Position numbers and translations under genes: made by a program. The notes below the pieces were generated by a model, which was not told where the DNA came from, searched no databases, and worked only from the letters and a program-made list of their open reading frames with translations. Shown piece by piece: positions 53,076 to 64,000 of a stretch of DNA of 64,000 nucleotides. Source of the stretch: Nemertoderma westbladi (lineage: Eukaryota; Xenacoelomorpha; Nemertodermatida; Nemertodermatidae); NCBI GenBank assembly GCA_032718475.1, contig JAUCBJ010000519.1, forward strand, positions 32,556-96,555. The letters run 5' to 3'. Each line of letters opens with the position of its first letter. Within the stretch, counting starts at the first letter, position 1.

Positions 53076-56000
53076 CTGTGGGGTAGAAAGAGTAAATATC
53101 AGTGGGAGTGATGTTAGTTGTGATGTTAGTGGGAGCGGTCTGTGGGTAGAAAGAGTAGATGTTAGTGGGAGCGGTCTGTGGTAGAAAGAGTAGATGTTAG
53201 TGGGTGCGGTCTGTGGTAGAAAGAGTAGATGTTAGTGGGAGCGGTCTGTGGGTAGAAAGAGTAGATGTTAGTGGGTGTGGTCTGTGGTAGAAAGAGTAGA
53301 TGTTAGTGGGAGCGGTCTGTGGTAGAAAGAGTAGATGTTAGTGGGAGCGGTCTGTGGTAGAAAGAGTAGATGTTAGTGGGAGCGGTCTGTGGGTAGAAAG
53401 AGTAGATGTTAGTGGGTGTGGTCTGTGGTAGAAAGAGTAGATGTTAGTGGGAGCGGTCTGTGGTAGAAAGAGTAGATGTTAGTGGGAGCGGTCTGTGGGT
53501 AGAAAGAGTAGATGTTAGTGGGTGTGGTCTGTGGTAGAAAGAGTAGATGTTAGTGGGAGCGGTCTGTGGTAGAAAGAGTAGATGTTAGTGGGTGTGGTCT
53601 GTGGTAGAAAGAGTAGATGTTAGTGGGAGCGGTCTGTGGTAGAAAGAGTAGATGTTAGTGGGAGCGGTCTGTGGGTAGAAAGAGTAGATGTTAGTGGGTG
53701 TGGTCTGTGGTAGAAAGAGTAGATGTTAGTGGGAGCGGTCTGTGGCAGAAAGAGTAGATGTTAGTGGGAGCGGTCTGTGGATAGAACAAGTAGATATTAG
53801 TGGGTAGAAAGAGTAGATGTTACCGGAAGCGGTCTGTGGGTAGAAAGAGTAGATGTTAGGGGGAGCGGTCTGTGGGTAGAAAGAGTAGATATCAGTGGGA
53901 ACAGTCTGTGGGTAGAAATAGTAGATGTTAGTGGGATTGGTCTGTGGGTAGAAAGAGTAGATCTTAATGGGAGCGGTCCGTGGGGTAGAAAGAGTAGATG
54001 TTAGCGGGAGCGGTCTGTGGGTAGAAAGAGTAGATGTTAGTGGATGCGGTCTGTGGGTAGAAAGAGTAGATGTTAATGGGAGCGGTCTGTGGGTAGAAAG
54101 AGTAGATATCAGTGCGAGCAGTCTGTGGGTAGAAAGAGTAGATGTTAGCAGGTAGAAAGAGTAGATTTTTAGTGGGTAGAAAGAGCAGATGTTAGTGGGT
54201 AGAAAGAGTAGATGTTAGCGGGAGCGGTCTGTGTGGTACATAGAGTAGATAAGTTAGCGGAGCGGTCTGTGTGGTAGAAAGAGTAGATGTTAGCGGGAGC
54301 GGTCTGTGTGGTAGAAAGAGCAGATGTTAGCGGGTAGAAAGAGTAGATGTTACCGGGAGCGGTCTGTGGGTAGAAAGAGTAGATGTTAGTGGGAGCGGTC
54401 TGTGGGGTAGAAAGAGTAGATGTTAGTGGGAGCGGTCTGTGGGTAGAAAGAGTAGATGTTAGCAGGTAGAAAGAGTAGATTTTTAGTGGGTAGAAAGAGC
54501 AGATGTTAGTGGGTAGAAAGAGTAGATGTTAGCGGGAGCGGTCTGTGTGGTACATAGAGTAGATAAGTTAGCGGAGCGGTCTGTGTGGTAGAAAGAGTAG
54601 ATGTTAGCGGGAGCGGTCTGTGGGGTAGAAAGAGTAGATATCAGTGGGAGCGGTCTGTGGGTAGAAAGAGTAGATGTTAGTGGGAGCGGTCTGTGTGGTA
54701 GAAAGAGTAGATGTTAGCGGGAGCGGTCTGTGGGGTAGAAAGAGTAGATATCAGTGGGAGCGGTCTGTGGGGTAGAAAGAGTAGATGTAGCGGGAGCGGT
54801 CTGTGGGGTAGAAAGAGTAGATGTTAGCGGGAGCGGTCTGTGGGTAGAAATAGTAGATGTAGCGGGAGCGGTCTATGGGTAGAAAGAGTAGATGTAGCGG
54901 GAGCGGTCTGTGGGGTAGAAAGAGTAGATGTTAGCGGGAGCGGTCTGTGGGTAGAAATAGTAGATGTAGCGGGAGCGGTCTATGGGTAGAAAGAGTAGAT
55001 GTTAGCGGGAGCGGTCTGTGGGTAGAAAGAGTAGATGTTACCGGGAGCGGTCTGTGGGGTAGAAAGAGTAGATGTTAGCGGGAGCGGTCTGTGGGTAGAA
55101 ATAGTAGATGTTAGCGGGAGCGGTCTGTGGGTAGAAAGAGTAGATGTTAGTGGGTGCGGTCTGTGGGTAGAAATAGTAGATGTAGCGGGAGCGGTCCGTG
55201 GGTAGAAAGAGTAGATGTAGCGGAAGCGGTCTGTGGGTAGAAAGAGTAGATGTTACCGGGAGCGGTCTGTGGGGTAGAAAGAGTAGATGTAGCGGGAGCG
55301 GTCTATGGGTAGAAAGAGTAGATGTTAGCGGGAGCGGTCTGTGGGTAGAAAGAGTAGATGTTAGTGGGTGCGGTCTGTGGGTAGAAATAGTAGATGTTAG
55401 CGGGAGCGGTCTGTGGGTAGAAATAGTAGATGTAGCGGGAGCGGTCTATGGGTAGAAAGAGTAGATGTTAGCGGGAGCGGTCTGTGGGTAGAAAGAGTAG
55501 ATGTTAGTGGGAGCGGTCTGTGGGTAGAAAGAGTAGATGTTAGTGGGTGCGGTCTGTGGGTAGAAATAGTAGATGTAGCGGGAGCGGTCCGTGGGTAGAA
55601 AGAGTAGATGTTAGTGGGTGCGGTCTGTGGGTAGAAATAGTAGATGTAGCGGGAGCGGTCCGTGGGTAGAAAGAGTAGATGTAGCGGAAGCGGTCTGTGG
55701 GTAGACAGAGTAGATGTAGCAGGAGCGGTCTGTGGGTAGAAATAGTAGATGTAGCGGGAGCGGTCTATGGGTAGAAAGAGTAGATGTTAGCGGGAGCGGT
55801 CTGTGGGTAGAAAGAGTAGATGTTAGTGGGTGCGGTCTGTGGGTAGAAATAGTAGATGTAGCGGGAGCGGTCCGTGGGTAGAAAGAGTAGATGTAGCAGG
55901 AGCGGTCTGTGGGTAGAAAGAGTAGATGTTAGTGGGTGCGGTCTGTGGGTAGAAAGAGTAGATGTTAGTGGGTGCGGTCTGTGGGTAGAAATAGTAGATG

Positions 56001-59000
56001 TTAGCGGGAGCGGTCTGTGGGTAGAAATAGTAGATGTAGCGGGAGCGGTCTATGGGTAGAAAGAGTAGATGTTAGCGGGAGCGGTCTGTGGGTAGAAAGA
56101 GTAGATGTTAGTGGGTGCGGTCTGTGGGTAGAAATAGTAGATGTAGCGGGAGCGGTCCGTGGGTAGAAAGAGTAGATGTAGCGGAAGCGGTCTGTGGGTA
56201 GACAGAGTAGATGTAGCAGGAGCGGTCTGTGGGTAGAAATAGTAGATGTAGCGGGAGCGGTCTATGGGTAGAAAGAGTAGATGTTAGCGGGAGCGGTCTG
56301 TGGGTAGAAAGAGTAGATGTTAGTGGGTGCGGTCTGTGGGTAGAAATAGTAGATGTAGCGGGAGCGGTCCGTGGGTAGAAAGAGTAGATGTAGCAGGAGC
56401 GGTCTGTGGGTAGAAAGAGTAGATGTTACCGGGAGCGGTCTGTGGGGTAGAAAGAGTAGATGTTAGCGGGAGCGGTCTGTGGGTAGAAATAGTAGATGTA
56501 GCGGGAGCGGTCTATGGGTAGAAAGAGTAGATGTTAGCGGGAGCGGTCTGTGGGTAGAAAGAGTAGATGTTAGTGGGTGCGGTCTGTGGGTAGAAATAGT
56601 AGATGTAGCGGGAGCGGTCCGTGGGTAGAAAGAGTAGATGTAGCGGAAGCGGTCTGTGGGTAGACAGAGTAGATGTAGCAGGAGCGGTCTGTGGGTAGAA
56701 AGAGTAGATGTTAGTGGGAGCGGTCTGTGGGTAGAAATAGTAGATGTAGCGGGAGCGGTCTATGGGTAGAAAGAGTAGATGTTAGCGGGAGCGGTCTGTG
56801 GGTAGAAAGAGTAGATGTTAGTGGGTGCGGTCTGTGGGGTAGAAAGAGTAGATGTTAGCGGGAGCGGTCTGTGGGTAGAAATAGTAGATGTTAGCGGGAG
56901 CGGTCTGTGGGGTAGAAAGAGTAGATGTTAGTGGGTGCGGTCTGTGGGTAGAAATAGTAGATGTAGCGGGAGCGGTCCGTGGGTAGAAAGAGTAGATGTA
57001 GCGGAAGCGGTCTGTGGGTAGAAAGAGTAGATGTTAGCGGGAGCGGTCTGTGGGTAGAAAGAGTAGATGTTACCGGGAGCGGTCTGTGGGGTAGAAAGAG
57101 TAGATGTAGCGGGAGCGGTCTATGGGTAGAAAGAGTAGATGTTAGCGGGAGCGGTCTGTGGGTAGAAAGAGTAGATGTTAGTGGGTGCGGTCTGTGGGTA
57201 GAAATAGTAGATGTTAGCGGGAGCGGTCTGTGGGTAGAAAGAGTAGATGTTACCGGGAGCGGTCTGTGGGGTAGAAAGAGTAGATGTTAGTGGGAGCGGT
57301 CTATGGGTAGAAAGAGTAGATGTTAGCGGGAGCGGTCTGTGGGTAGAAAGAGTAGATGTTAGTGGGTGCGGTCTGTGGGTAGAAATAGTAGATGTAGCGG
57401 GAGCGGTCCGTGGGTAGAAAGAGTAGATGTAGCGGAAGCGGTCTGTGGGTAGACAGAGTAGATGTAGCAGGAGCGGTCTGTGGGTAGAAATAGTAGATGT
57501 AGCGGGAGCGGTCTATGGGTAGAAAGAGTAGATGTTAGCGGGAGCGGTCTGTGGGTAGAAAGAGTAGATGTTAGTGGGTGCGGTCTGTGGGTAGAAATAG
57601 TAGATGTAGCGGGAGCGGTCCGTGGGTAGAAAGAGTAGATGTAGCAGGAGCGGTCTGTGGGTAGAAAGAGTAGATGTTAGTGGGTGCGGTCTGTGGGTAG
57701 AAAGAGTAGATGTTAGTGGGTGCGGTCTGTGGGTAGAAATAGTAGATGTTAGCGGGAGCGGTCTGTGGGTAGAAATAGTAGATGTAGCGGGAGCGGTCTA
57801 TGGGTAGAAAGAGTAGATGTTAGCGGGAGCGGTCTGTGGGTAGAAAGAGTAGATGTTAGTGGGTGCGGTCTGTGGGTAGAAATAGTAGATGTAGCGGGAG
57901 CGGTCCGTGGGTAGAAAGAGTAGATGTAGCGGAAGCGGTCTGTGGGTAGACAGAGTAGATGTAGCAGGAGCGGTCTGTGGGTAGAAATAGTAGATGTAGC
58001 GGGAGCGGTCTATGGGTAGAAAGAGTAGATGTTAGCGGGAGCGGTCTGTGGGTAGAAAGAGTAGATGTTAGTGGGTGCGGTCTGTGGGTAGAAATAGTAG
58101 ATGTAGCGGGAGCGGTCCGTGGGTAGAAAGAGTAGATGTAGCAGGAGCGGTCTGTGGGTAGAAAGAGTAGATGTTACCGGGAGCGGTCTGTGGGGTAGAA
58201 AGAGTAGATGTTAGCGGGAGCGGTCTGTGGGTAGAAATAGTAGATGTAGCGGGAGCGGTCTATGGGTAGAAAGAGTAGATGTTAGCGGGAGCGGTCTGTG
58301 GGTAGAAAGAGTAGATGTTAGTGGGTGCGGTCTGTGGGTAGAAATAGTAGATGTAGCGGGAGCGGTCCGTGGGTAGAAAGAGTAGATGTAGCGGAAGCGG
58401 TCTGTGGGTAGACAGAGTAGATGTAGCAGGAGCGGTCTGTGGGTAGAAAGAGTAGATGTTAGTGGGAGCGGTCTGTGGGTAGAAATAGTAGATGTAGCGG
58501 GAGCGGTCTATGGGTAGAAAGAGTAGATGTTAGCGGGAGCGGTCTGTGGGTAGAAAGAGTAGATGTTAGTGGGTGCGGTCTGTGGGTAGAAATAGTAGAT
58601 GTAGCGGGAGCGGTCCGTGGGTAGAAAGAGTAGATGTAGCGGAAGCGGTCTGTGGGTAGACAGAGTAGATGTAGCAGGAGCGGTCTGTGGGTAGAAAGAG
58701 TAGATGTTACCGGGAGCGGTCTGTGGGGTAGAACGAATGGATGTTAGTGGGAGCGGTCTGTGGGTAGAAAGAGTAGATGTTAGCGGGAGCGGTCTGTGGG
58801 TAGAAAGAGTAGATGTTAGTGGGTGCGGTCTGTGGGGTAGAAAGAGTAGATGTAGCGGAAGCGGTCTGTGGGTAGAAAGAGTAGATGTTAGTGGGTGCGG
58901 TCTGTGGGGTAGAACGAATGGATGTTAGTGGGAGCGGTCTGTGGGTAGAAAGAGTAGATGTTAGCGGGAGCGGTCTGTGGGTAGAAAGAGTAGATGTTAG

Positions 59001-62000
59001 TGGGTGCGGTCTGTGGGGTAGAACGAATGGATGTTAGTGGGAGCGGTCTGTGGGTAGAAAGAGTAGATGTTACCGGGAGCGGTCTGTGGGGTAGAAAGAG
59101 TAGATGTTAGCGGGAGCGGTCTGTAGGTAGAAAGAGTAGATATGTTAGCGGGAGCGGTCTGTGGGTAGAAAGAGTAGATGTTAGTGGGTAGAAAGAGTAG
59201 ATGTTAGTGGGAGCGGTTTGTGGGTAGAAAGAGTAGATGTTAGTGGGTGCGGTCTGTGGGTAGAAATAGTAGATGTAGCGGGAGCGGTCCGTGGGTAGAA
59301 AGAGTAGATGTAGCGGAAGCGGTCTGTGGGTAGACAGAGTAGATGTAGCAGGAGCGGTCTGTGGGTAGAAAGAGTAGATGTTAGCGGGAGCGGTCTGTGG
59401 GTAGAAAGAGTAGATGTTAGTGGGAGCGGTCTGTAGGTAGAAAGAGTAGATGTAGCGGGAGCGGTCTGTGGGTAGAAAGAGTAGATGTTAGTGGGTGCGG
59501 TCTGTGGGTAGAAAGAGTAGATGTTAGCGGGAGCGGTCTGTGGGTAGAAAGAGTAGATGTTAGTGGGTGCGGTCTGTGGGTAGAAAGAGTAGATGTTAGC
59601 GGGAGCGGTCTGTGGGTAGAAAGAGTAGATGTTAGTGGGAGCGGTCTGTAGGTAGAAAGAGTAGATGTAGCGGGAGCGGTCTGTGGGTAGAAAGAGTAGA
59701 TATCAGTGGGAGCGGTCTGTGGGTAGAAAGAGTAGATATCAGTGGGAGCGGTCTGTGGGGTAGAACGAATGGATGTTAGTGGGAGCGGTCTGTGGGTAGA
59801 AAGAGTAGATGTTAGCGGGAGCGGTCTGTGGGGTAGAACGAATGGATGTTACCGGGAGCGGTCTGTGGGTAGAAAGAGTAGATGTTAGCGGGAGCGGTCT
59901 GTGGGTAGAAAGAGTAGATGTTAGTGGGAGCGGTCTGTGGGGTAGAAAGAGTAGATGTAGCGGGAGCGGTCTATGGGTAGAAAGAGTAGATGTTACCGGG
60001 AGCGGTCTGTGGGGTAGAAAGAGTAGATGTTACTGGGAGCGGTCTGTGGGGTAGAACGAATGGATGTTACCGGGAGCGGTATGTGGGTACAAAGAGTAGA
60101 TGTTAGCAGGTAGAAAGAGTAGATGTTAGTGGGAGCGGTCTGTGGGGTAGAACGAATGGATGTTACCGGGAGCGGTCTGTGGGTAGAAAGAGTAGATGTT
60201 AGTGGGAGCGGTCTGTGGGGTAGAACGAATGGATGTTACCGGGAGCGGTCTGTGGGGTAGAACGAATGGATGTTACCGGGAGCGGTCTATGGGTAGAAAG
60301 AGTAGATGTTACCGGGAGCGGTCTGTGGGGTAGAACGAATGGATGTTACCGGGAGCGGTCTATGGGTAGAAAGAGTAGATGTTAGCGGGAGCGGTCTGTG
60401 GGTAGAAAGAGTAGATGTTAGTGGGAGCGGTCTGTGGGGTAGAAAGAGTAGATGTTACCGGGAGCGGTCTGTGGGGTAGAACGAATGGATGTTACCGGGA
60501 GCGGTATGTGGGTAGAAAGAGTAGATGTTAGCGGGAGCGGTCTGTGGGGTAGAACGAATGGATGTTACCGGGAGCGGTCTATGGGTAGAAAGAGTAGATG
60601 TTAGCGGGAGCGGTCTGTGGGTAGAAAGAGTAGATGTTAGTGGGAGCGGTCTGTGGGGTAGAACGAATGGATGTTACCGGGAGCGGTCTATGGGTAGAAA
60701 GAGTAGATGTTAGCGGGAGCGGTCTGTGGGTAGAAAGAGTAGATGTTAGTGGGAGCGGTCTGTGGGGTAGAAAGAGTAGATGTTACCGGGAGCGGTCTGT
60801 GGGGTAGAAAGAGTAGATGTTAGCGGGAGCGGTCTATGGGTAGAAAGAGTAGATGTTACCGGGAGCGGTCTGTGGGTAGAAAGAGTAGATGTTAGCGGGA
60901 GCGGTCTGTGGGTAGAAAGAGTAGATGTTACCGGGAGCGGTCTGTGGGGTAGAAAGAGTAGATGTTAGCGGGAGCGGTCTATGGGTAGAAAGAGTAGATG
61001 TTACCGGGAGCGGTCTGTGGGTAGAAAGAGTAGATGTTAGCGGGAGCGGTCTGTGGGTAGAAAGAGTAGATGTTAGTGGGAGCGGTCTGTGGGGTAGAAA
61101 GAGTAGATGTTACCGGGAGCGGTCTGTGGGTAGAAAGAGTAGATGTTAGCAGGTAGAAAGAGTAGATGTTAGTGGGAGCGGTCTGTAGGTAGAAAGAGTA
61201 GATGTTACCGGGAGCGGTCTGTGGGGTAGAAAGAGTAGATGTTAGTGGGAGCGGTCTGTGGGGTAGAAAGAGTAGATGTTACCGGGAGCGGTCTGTGGGG
61301 TAGAACGAATGGATGTTACCGGGAGCGGTCTGTGGGTAGAAAGAGTAGATGTTAGTGGGAGCGGTCTGTGGGGTAGAAAGAGTAGATGTTACCGGGAGCG
61401 GTCTGTGGGGTAGAAAGAGTAGATGTTAGCGGGAGCGGTCTATGGGTAGAAAGAGTAGATGTTACCGGGAGCGGTCTGTGGGGTAGAAAGAGTAGATGTT
61501 AGTGGGAGCGGTCTGTGGGGTAGAACGAATGGATGTTACCGGGAGCGGTCTGTGGGGTAGAAAGAGTAGATGTTACCGGGAGCGGTCTGTGGGGTAGAAA
61601 GAGTAGATGTTAGCGGGAGCGGTCTATGGGTAGAAAGAGTAGATGTTACCGGGAGCGGTCTGTGGGGTAGAAAGAGTAGATGTTAGTGGGAGCGGTCTGT
61701 GGGGTAGAACGAATGGATGTTACCGGGAGCGGTCTGTGGGTAGAAAGAGTAGATGTTAGTGGGAGCGGTCTGTGGGGTAGAAAGAGTAGATGTTACCGGG
61801 AGCGGTCTGTGGGGTAGAAAGAGTAGATGTTAGCGGGAGCGGTCTATGGGTAGAAAGAGTAGATGTTACCGGGAGCGGTCTGTGGGGTAGAAAGAGTAGA
61901 TGTTAGTGGGAGCGGTCTGTGGGTAGAAAGAGTAGATGTTAGCGGGAGCGGTCTGTGGGTAGAAAGAGTAGATGTTAGCGGGAGCGGTCTGTGGGGTAGA

Positions 62001-64000
62001 ACGAATGGATGTTACCGGGAGCGGTATGTGGGTACAAAGAGTAGATGTTAGTGGGAGCGGTCTGTGGGGTAGAACGAATGGATGTTACCGGGAGCGGTAT
62101 GTGGGTACAAAGAGTAGATGTTAGCAGGTAGAAAGAGTAGATGTTAGTGGGTGCGGTCTGTGGGTAGAAATAGTAGATGTAGCGGGAGCGGTCTGTGGGT
62201 AGAAAGAGTAGATGTTAGCGGGAGCGGTCTGTGGGTAGAAAGAGTAGATGTTACCGGGAGCGGTCTGTGGGGTAGAACGAATGGATGTTACCGGGAGCGG
62301 TCCGTGGGTAGAAAGAGTAGATGTAGCGGAAGCGGTCTGTGGGTAGAAAGAGTAGATGTTAGTGGGAGCGGTCTGTGGGGTAGAAAGAGTAGATGTTACC
62401 GGGAGCGGTCTGTGGGGTAGAAAGAGTAGATGTTAGTGGGAGCGGTCTGTGGGGTAGAAAGAGTAGATGTAGCGGGAGCGGTCTATGGGTAGAAAGAGTA
62501 GATGTTAGCGGGAGCGGTCTGTGGGTAGAAAGAGTAGATGTTAGTGGGTGCGGTCTGTGGGTAGAAAGAGTAGATGTTACCGGGAGCGGTCTGTGGGGTA
62601 GAAAGAGTAGATGTTAGTGGGAGCGGTCTGTGGGTAGAAAGAGTAGATGTTAGTGGGAGCGGTCTGTGGGGTAGAAAGAGTAGATGTTACCGGGAGCGGT
62701 CTGTGGGGTAGAAAGAGTAGATGTTAGTGGGAGCGGTCTGTGGGGTAGAAAGAGTAGATGTAGCGGGAGCGGTCTATGGGTAGAAAGAGTAGATGTTAGC
62801 GGGAGCGGTCTGTGGGTAGAAAGAGTAGATGTTAGTGGGTGCGGTCTGTGGGTAGAAAGAGTAGATGTTACCGGGAGCGGTCTGTGGGGTAGAAAGAGTA
62901 GATGTTAGCGGGAGCGGTCTATGGGTAGAAAGAGTAGATGTTACCGGGAGCGGTCTGTGGGGTAGAAAGAGTAGATGTTAGCGGGAGCGGTCTATGGGTA
63001 GAAAGAGTAGATGTTAGTGGGAGCGGTCTGTGGGTAGAAAGAGTAGATGTTAGCGGGAGCGGTCTGTGGGTAGAAAGAGTAGATGTTAGTGGGAGCGGTC
63101 TGTGGGTAGAAAGAGTAGATGTTAGCGGGAGCGGTCTGTGGGTAGAAAGAGTAGATGTTAGTGGGAGCGGTCTGTGGGGTAGAAAGAGTAGATGTAGCGG
63201 GAGCGGTCTATGGGTAGAAAGAGTAGATGTTAGCGGGAGCGGTCTGTGGGTAGAAAGAGTAGATGTTAGTGGGTGCGGTCTGTGGGTAGAAAGAGTAGAT
63301 GTTACCGGGAGCGGTCTGTGGGGTAGAAAGAGTAGATGTTAGCGGGAGCGGTCTATGGGTAGAAAGAGTAGATGTTACCGGGAGCGGTCTGTGGGGTAGA
63401 AAGAGTAGATGTTAGCGGGAGCGGTCTATGGGTAGAAAGAGTAGATGTTACCGGGAGCGGTCTGTGGGGTAGAAAGAGTAGATGTTAGCGGGAGCGGTCT
63501 ATGGGTAGAAAGAGTAGATGTTAGCGGGAGCGGTCTATGGGTAGAAAGAGTAGATGTTAGCGGGAGCGGTCTGTGGGTAGAAAGAGTAGATGTTAGTGGG
63601 TGCGGTCTGTGGGTAGAAATAGTAGATGTAGCGGGAGCGGTCCGTGGGTAGAAAGAGTAGATGTAGCGGAAGCGGTCTGTGGGTAGACAGAGTAGATGTA
63701 GCAGGAGCGGTCTGTGGGTAGAAAGAGTAGATGTTAGTGGGTGCGGTCTGTGGGGTAGAACGAATGGATGTTAGTGGGAGCGGTCTGTGGGTAGAAAGAG
63801 TAGATGTTAGCGGGAGCGGTCTGTGGGTAGAAAGAGTAGATGTTAGTGGGTGCGGTCTGTGGGGTAGAAAGAGTAGATGTAGCGGAAGCGGTCTGTGGGT
63901 AGAAAGAGTAGATGTTAGTGGGTGCGGTCTGTGGGGTAGAACGAATGGATGTTAGTGGGAGCGGTCTGTGGGTAGAAAGAGTAGATGTTAGCGGGAGCGG
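53047..64000 (-). repeat. 36-nt minisatellite anchored on the exon 1 acceptor, at least 10.9 kb (array A9)
   Basis: About 300 copies, running off the window. Minus-strand unit: TCTTTCTACCCACAG|ACCGC then TCCCGCTAACATCTAC. The bar is the real acceptor at 53075/53076, preceded by a pyrimidine tract; about 30 exon bases are copied. In the exon frame a 36-nt unit reads TAPANIYSFYPQ. Variants of 34, 35 and 37 nt (GGGGTAG, GATGTAGCGG, AACGAATGG) occur in recurring blocks, giving higher-order repeats such as the nearly identical blocks near 55760-56240, 57500-57980 and 58240-58680. Confidence 0.94.

Noticed and set aside
53967-63955. Many plus-strand frames of 60-134 codons (GSGLWVERVDV type)
   Set aside because: Translations of the 36-nt array on the strand opposite to the gene, with no start context or unique sequence.
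53047-64000. Centromeric or telomeric satellite
   Set aside because: The unit matches the start of exon 1 and its acceptor, so local origin from the gene explains it; no telomere motif is present.

Overview
The window is nuclear DNA of an animal, most likely a marine invertebrate (perhaps a lophotrochozoan; the clade is a low-confidence guess from the LINE families). It is AT-rich, intron-dense and full of minisatellites, LINE fragments, SINE heads and small DNA elements. No bacterial or viral genome is present.

One gene explains almost the whole window. Reading both strands for splice sites, I assembled 22 exons on the minus strand between 53075 and 1162. All 21 junctions have GT-AG borders and compatible phases, and the exons sum to 4326 nt (1441 codons plus a stop). 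The product is an NWD1/NWD2-like STAND protein: acidic N-terminus, 'DMQCER...GQKYGD' N-terminal region, NACHT NTPase, winged-helix-like region, C-terminal WD40 repeats. The 5' end lies beyond the right edge.

The striking feature is the introns. Seven of 21 splice junctions, plus two smaller cases, sit inside tandem arrays whose repeat unit copies the splice site and the adjoining exon bases. Donor-anchored arrays lie at 1746-3229, 3412-5331, 9982-12333 and 31936-36733. Acceptor-anchored arrays lie at 15381-15875, 38891-39345 and 53047-64000. The last is at least 10.9 kb with about 300 copies of a 36-nt unit, each carrying a polypyrimidine tract and CAG. Two units (24 and 36 nt) are multiples of three and keep the exon reading frame, so use of another copy would add 8-aa or 12-aa repeats in frame. 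Short duplications at the exon 9 and exon 16 donors look like early stages.

The remaining intron DNA holds: a nearly complete CR1-like LINE in intron 1 (44660-51610) with a 1.6-kb TIR element inserted in its ORF2; a LINE with a possible restriction-like endonuclease in intron 4; further LINE pieces; a foldback element with 5-bp target duplication (30429-31287); a TIR element (24262-25990); a 64-bp array grown from a transposon end (21465-22544); a tRNA-Trp-like gene; a perfect 32-bp palindrome; and an unassigned 383-codon ORF on the opposite strand (19456-20607).
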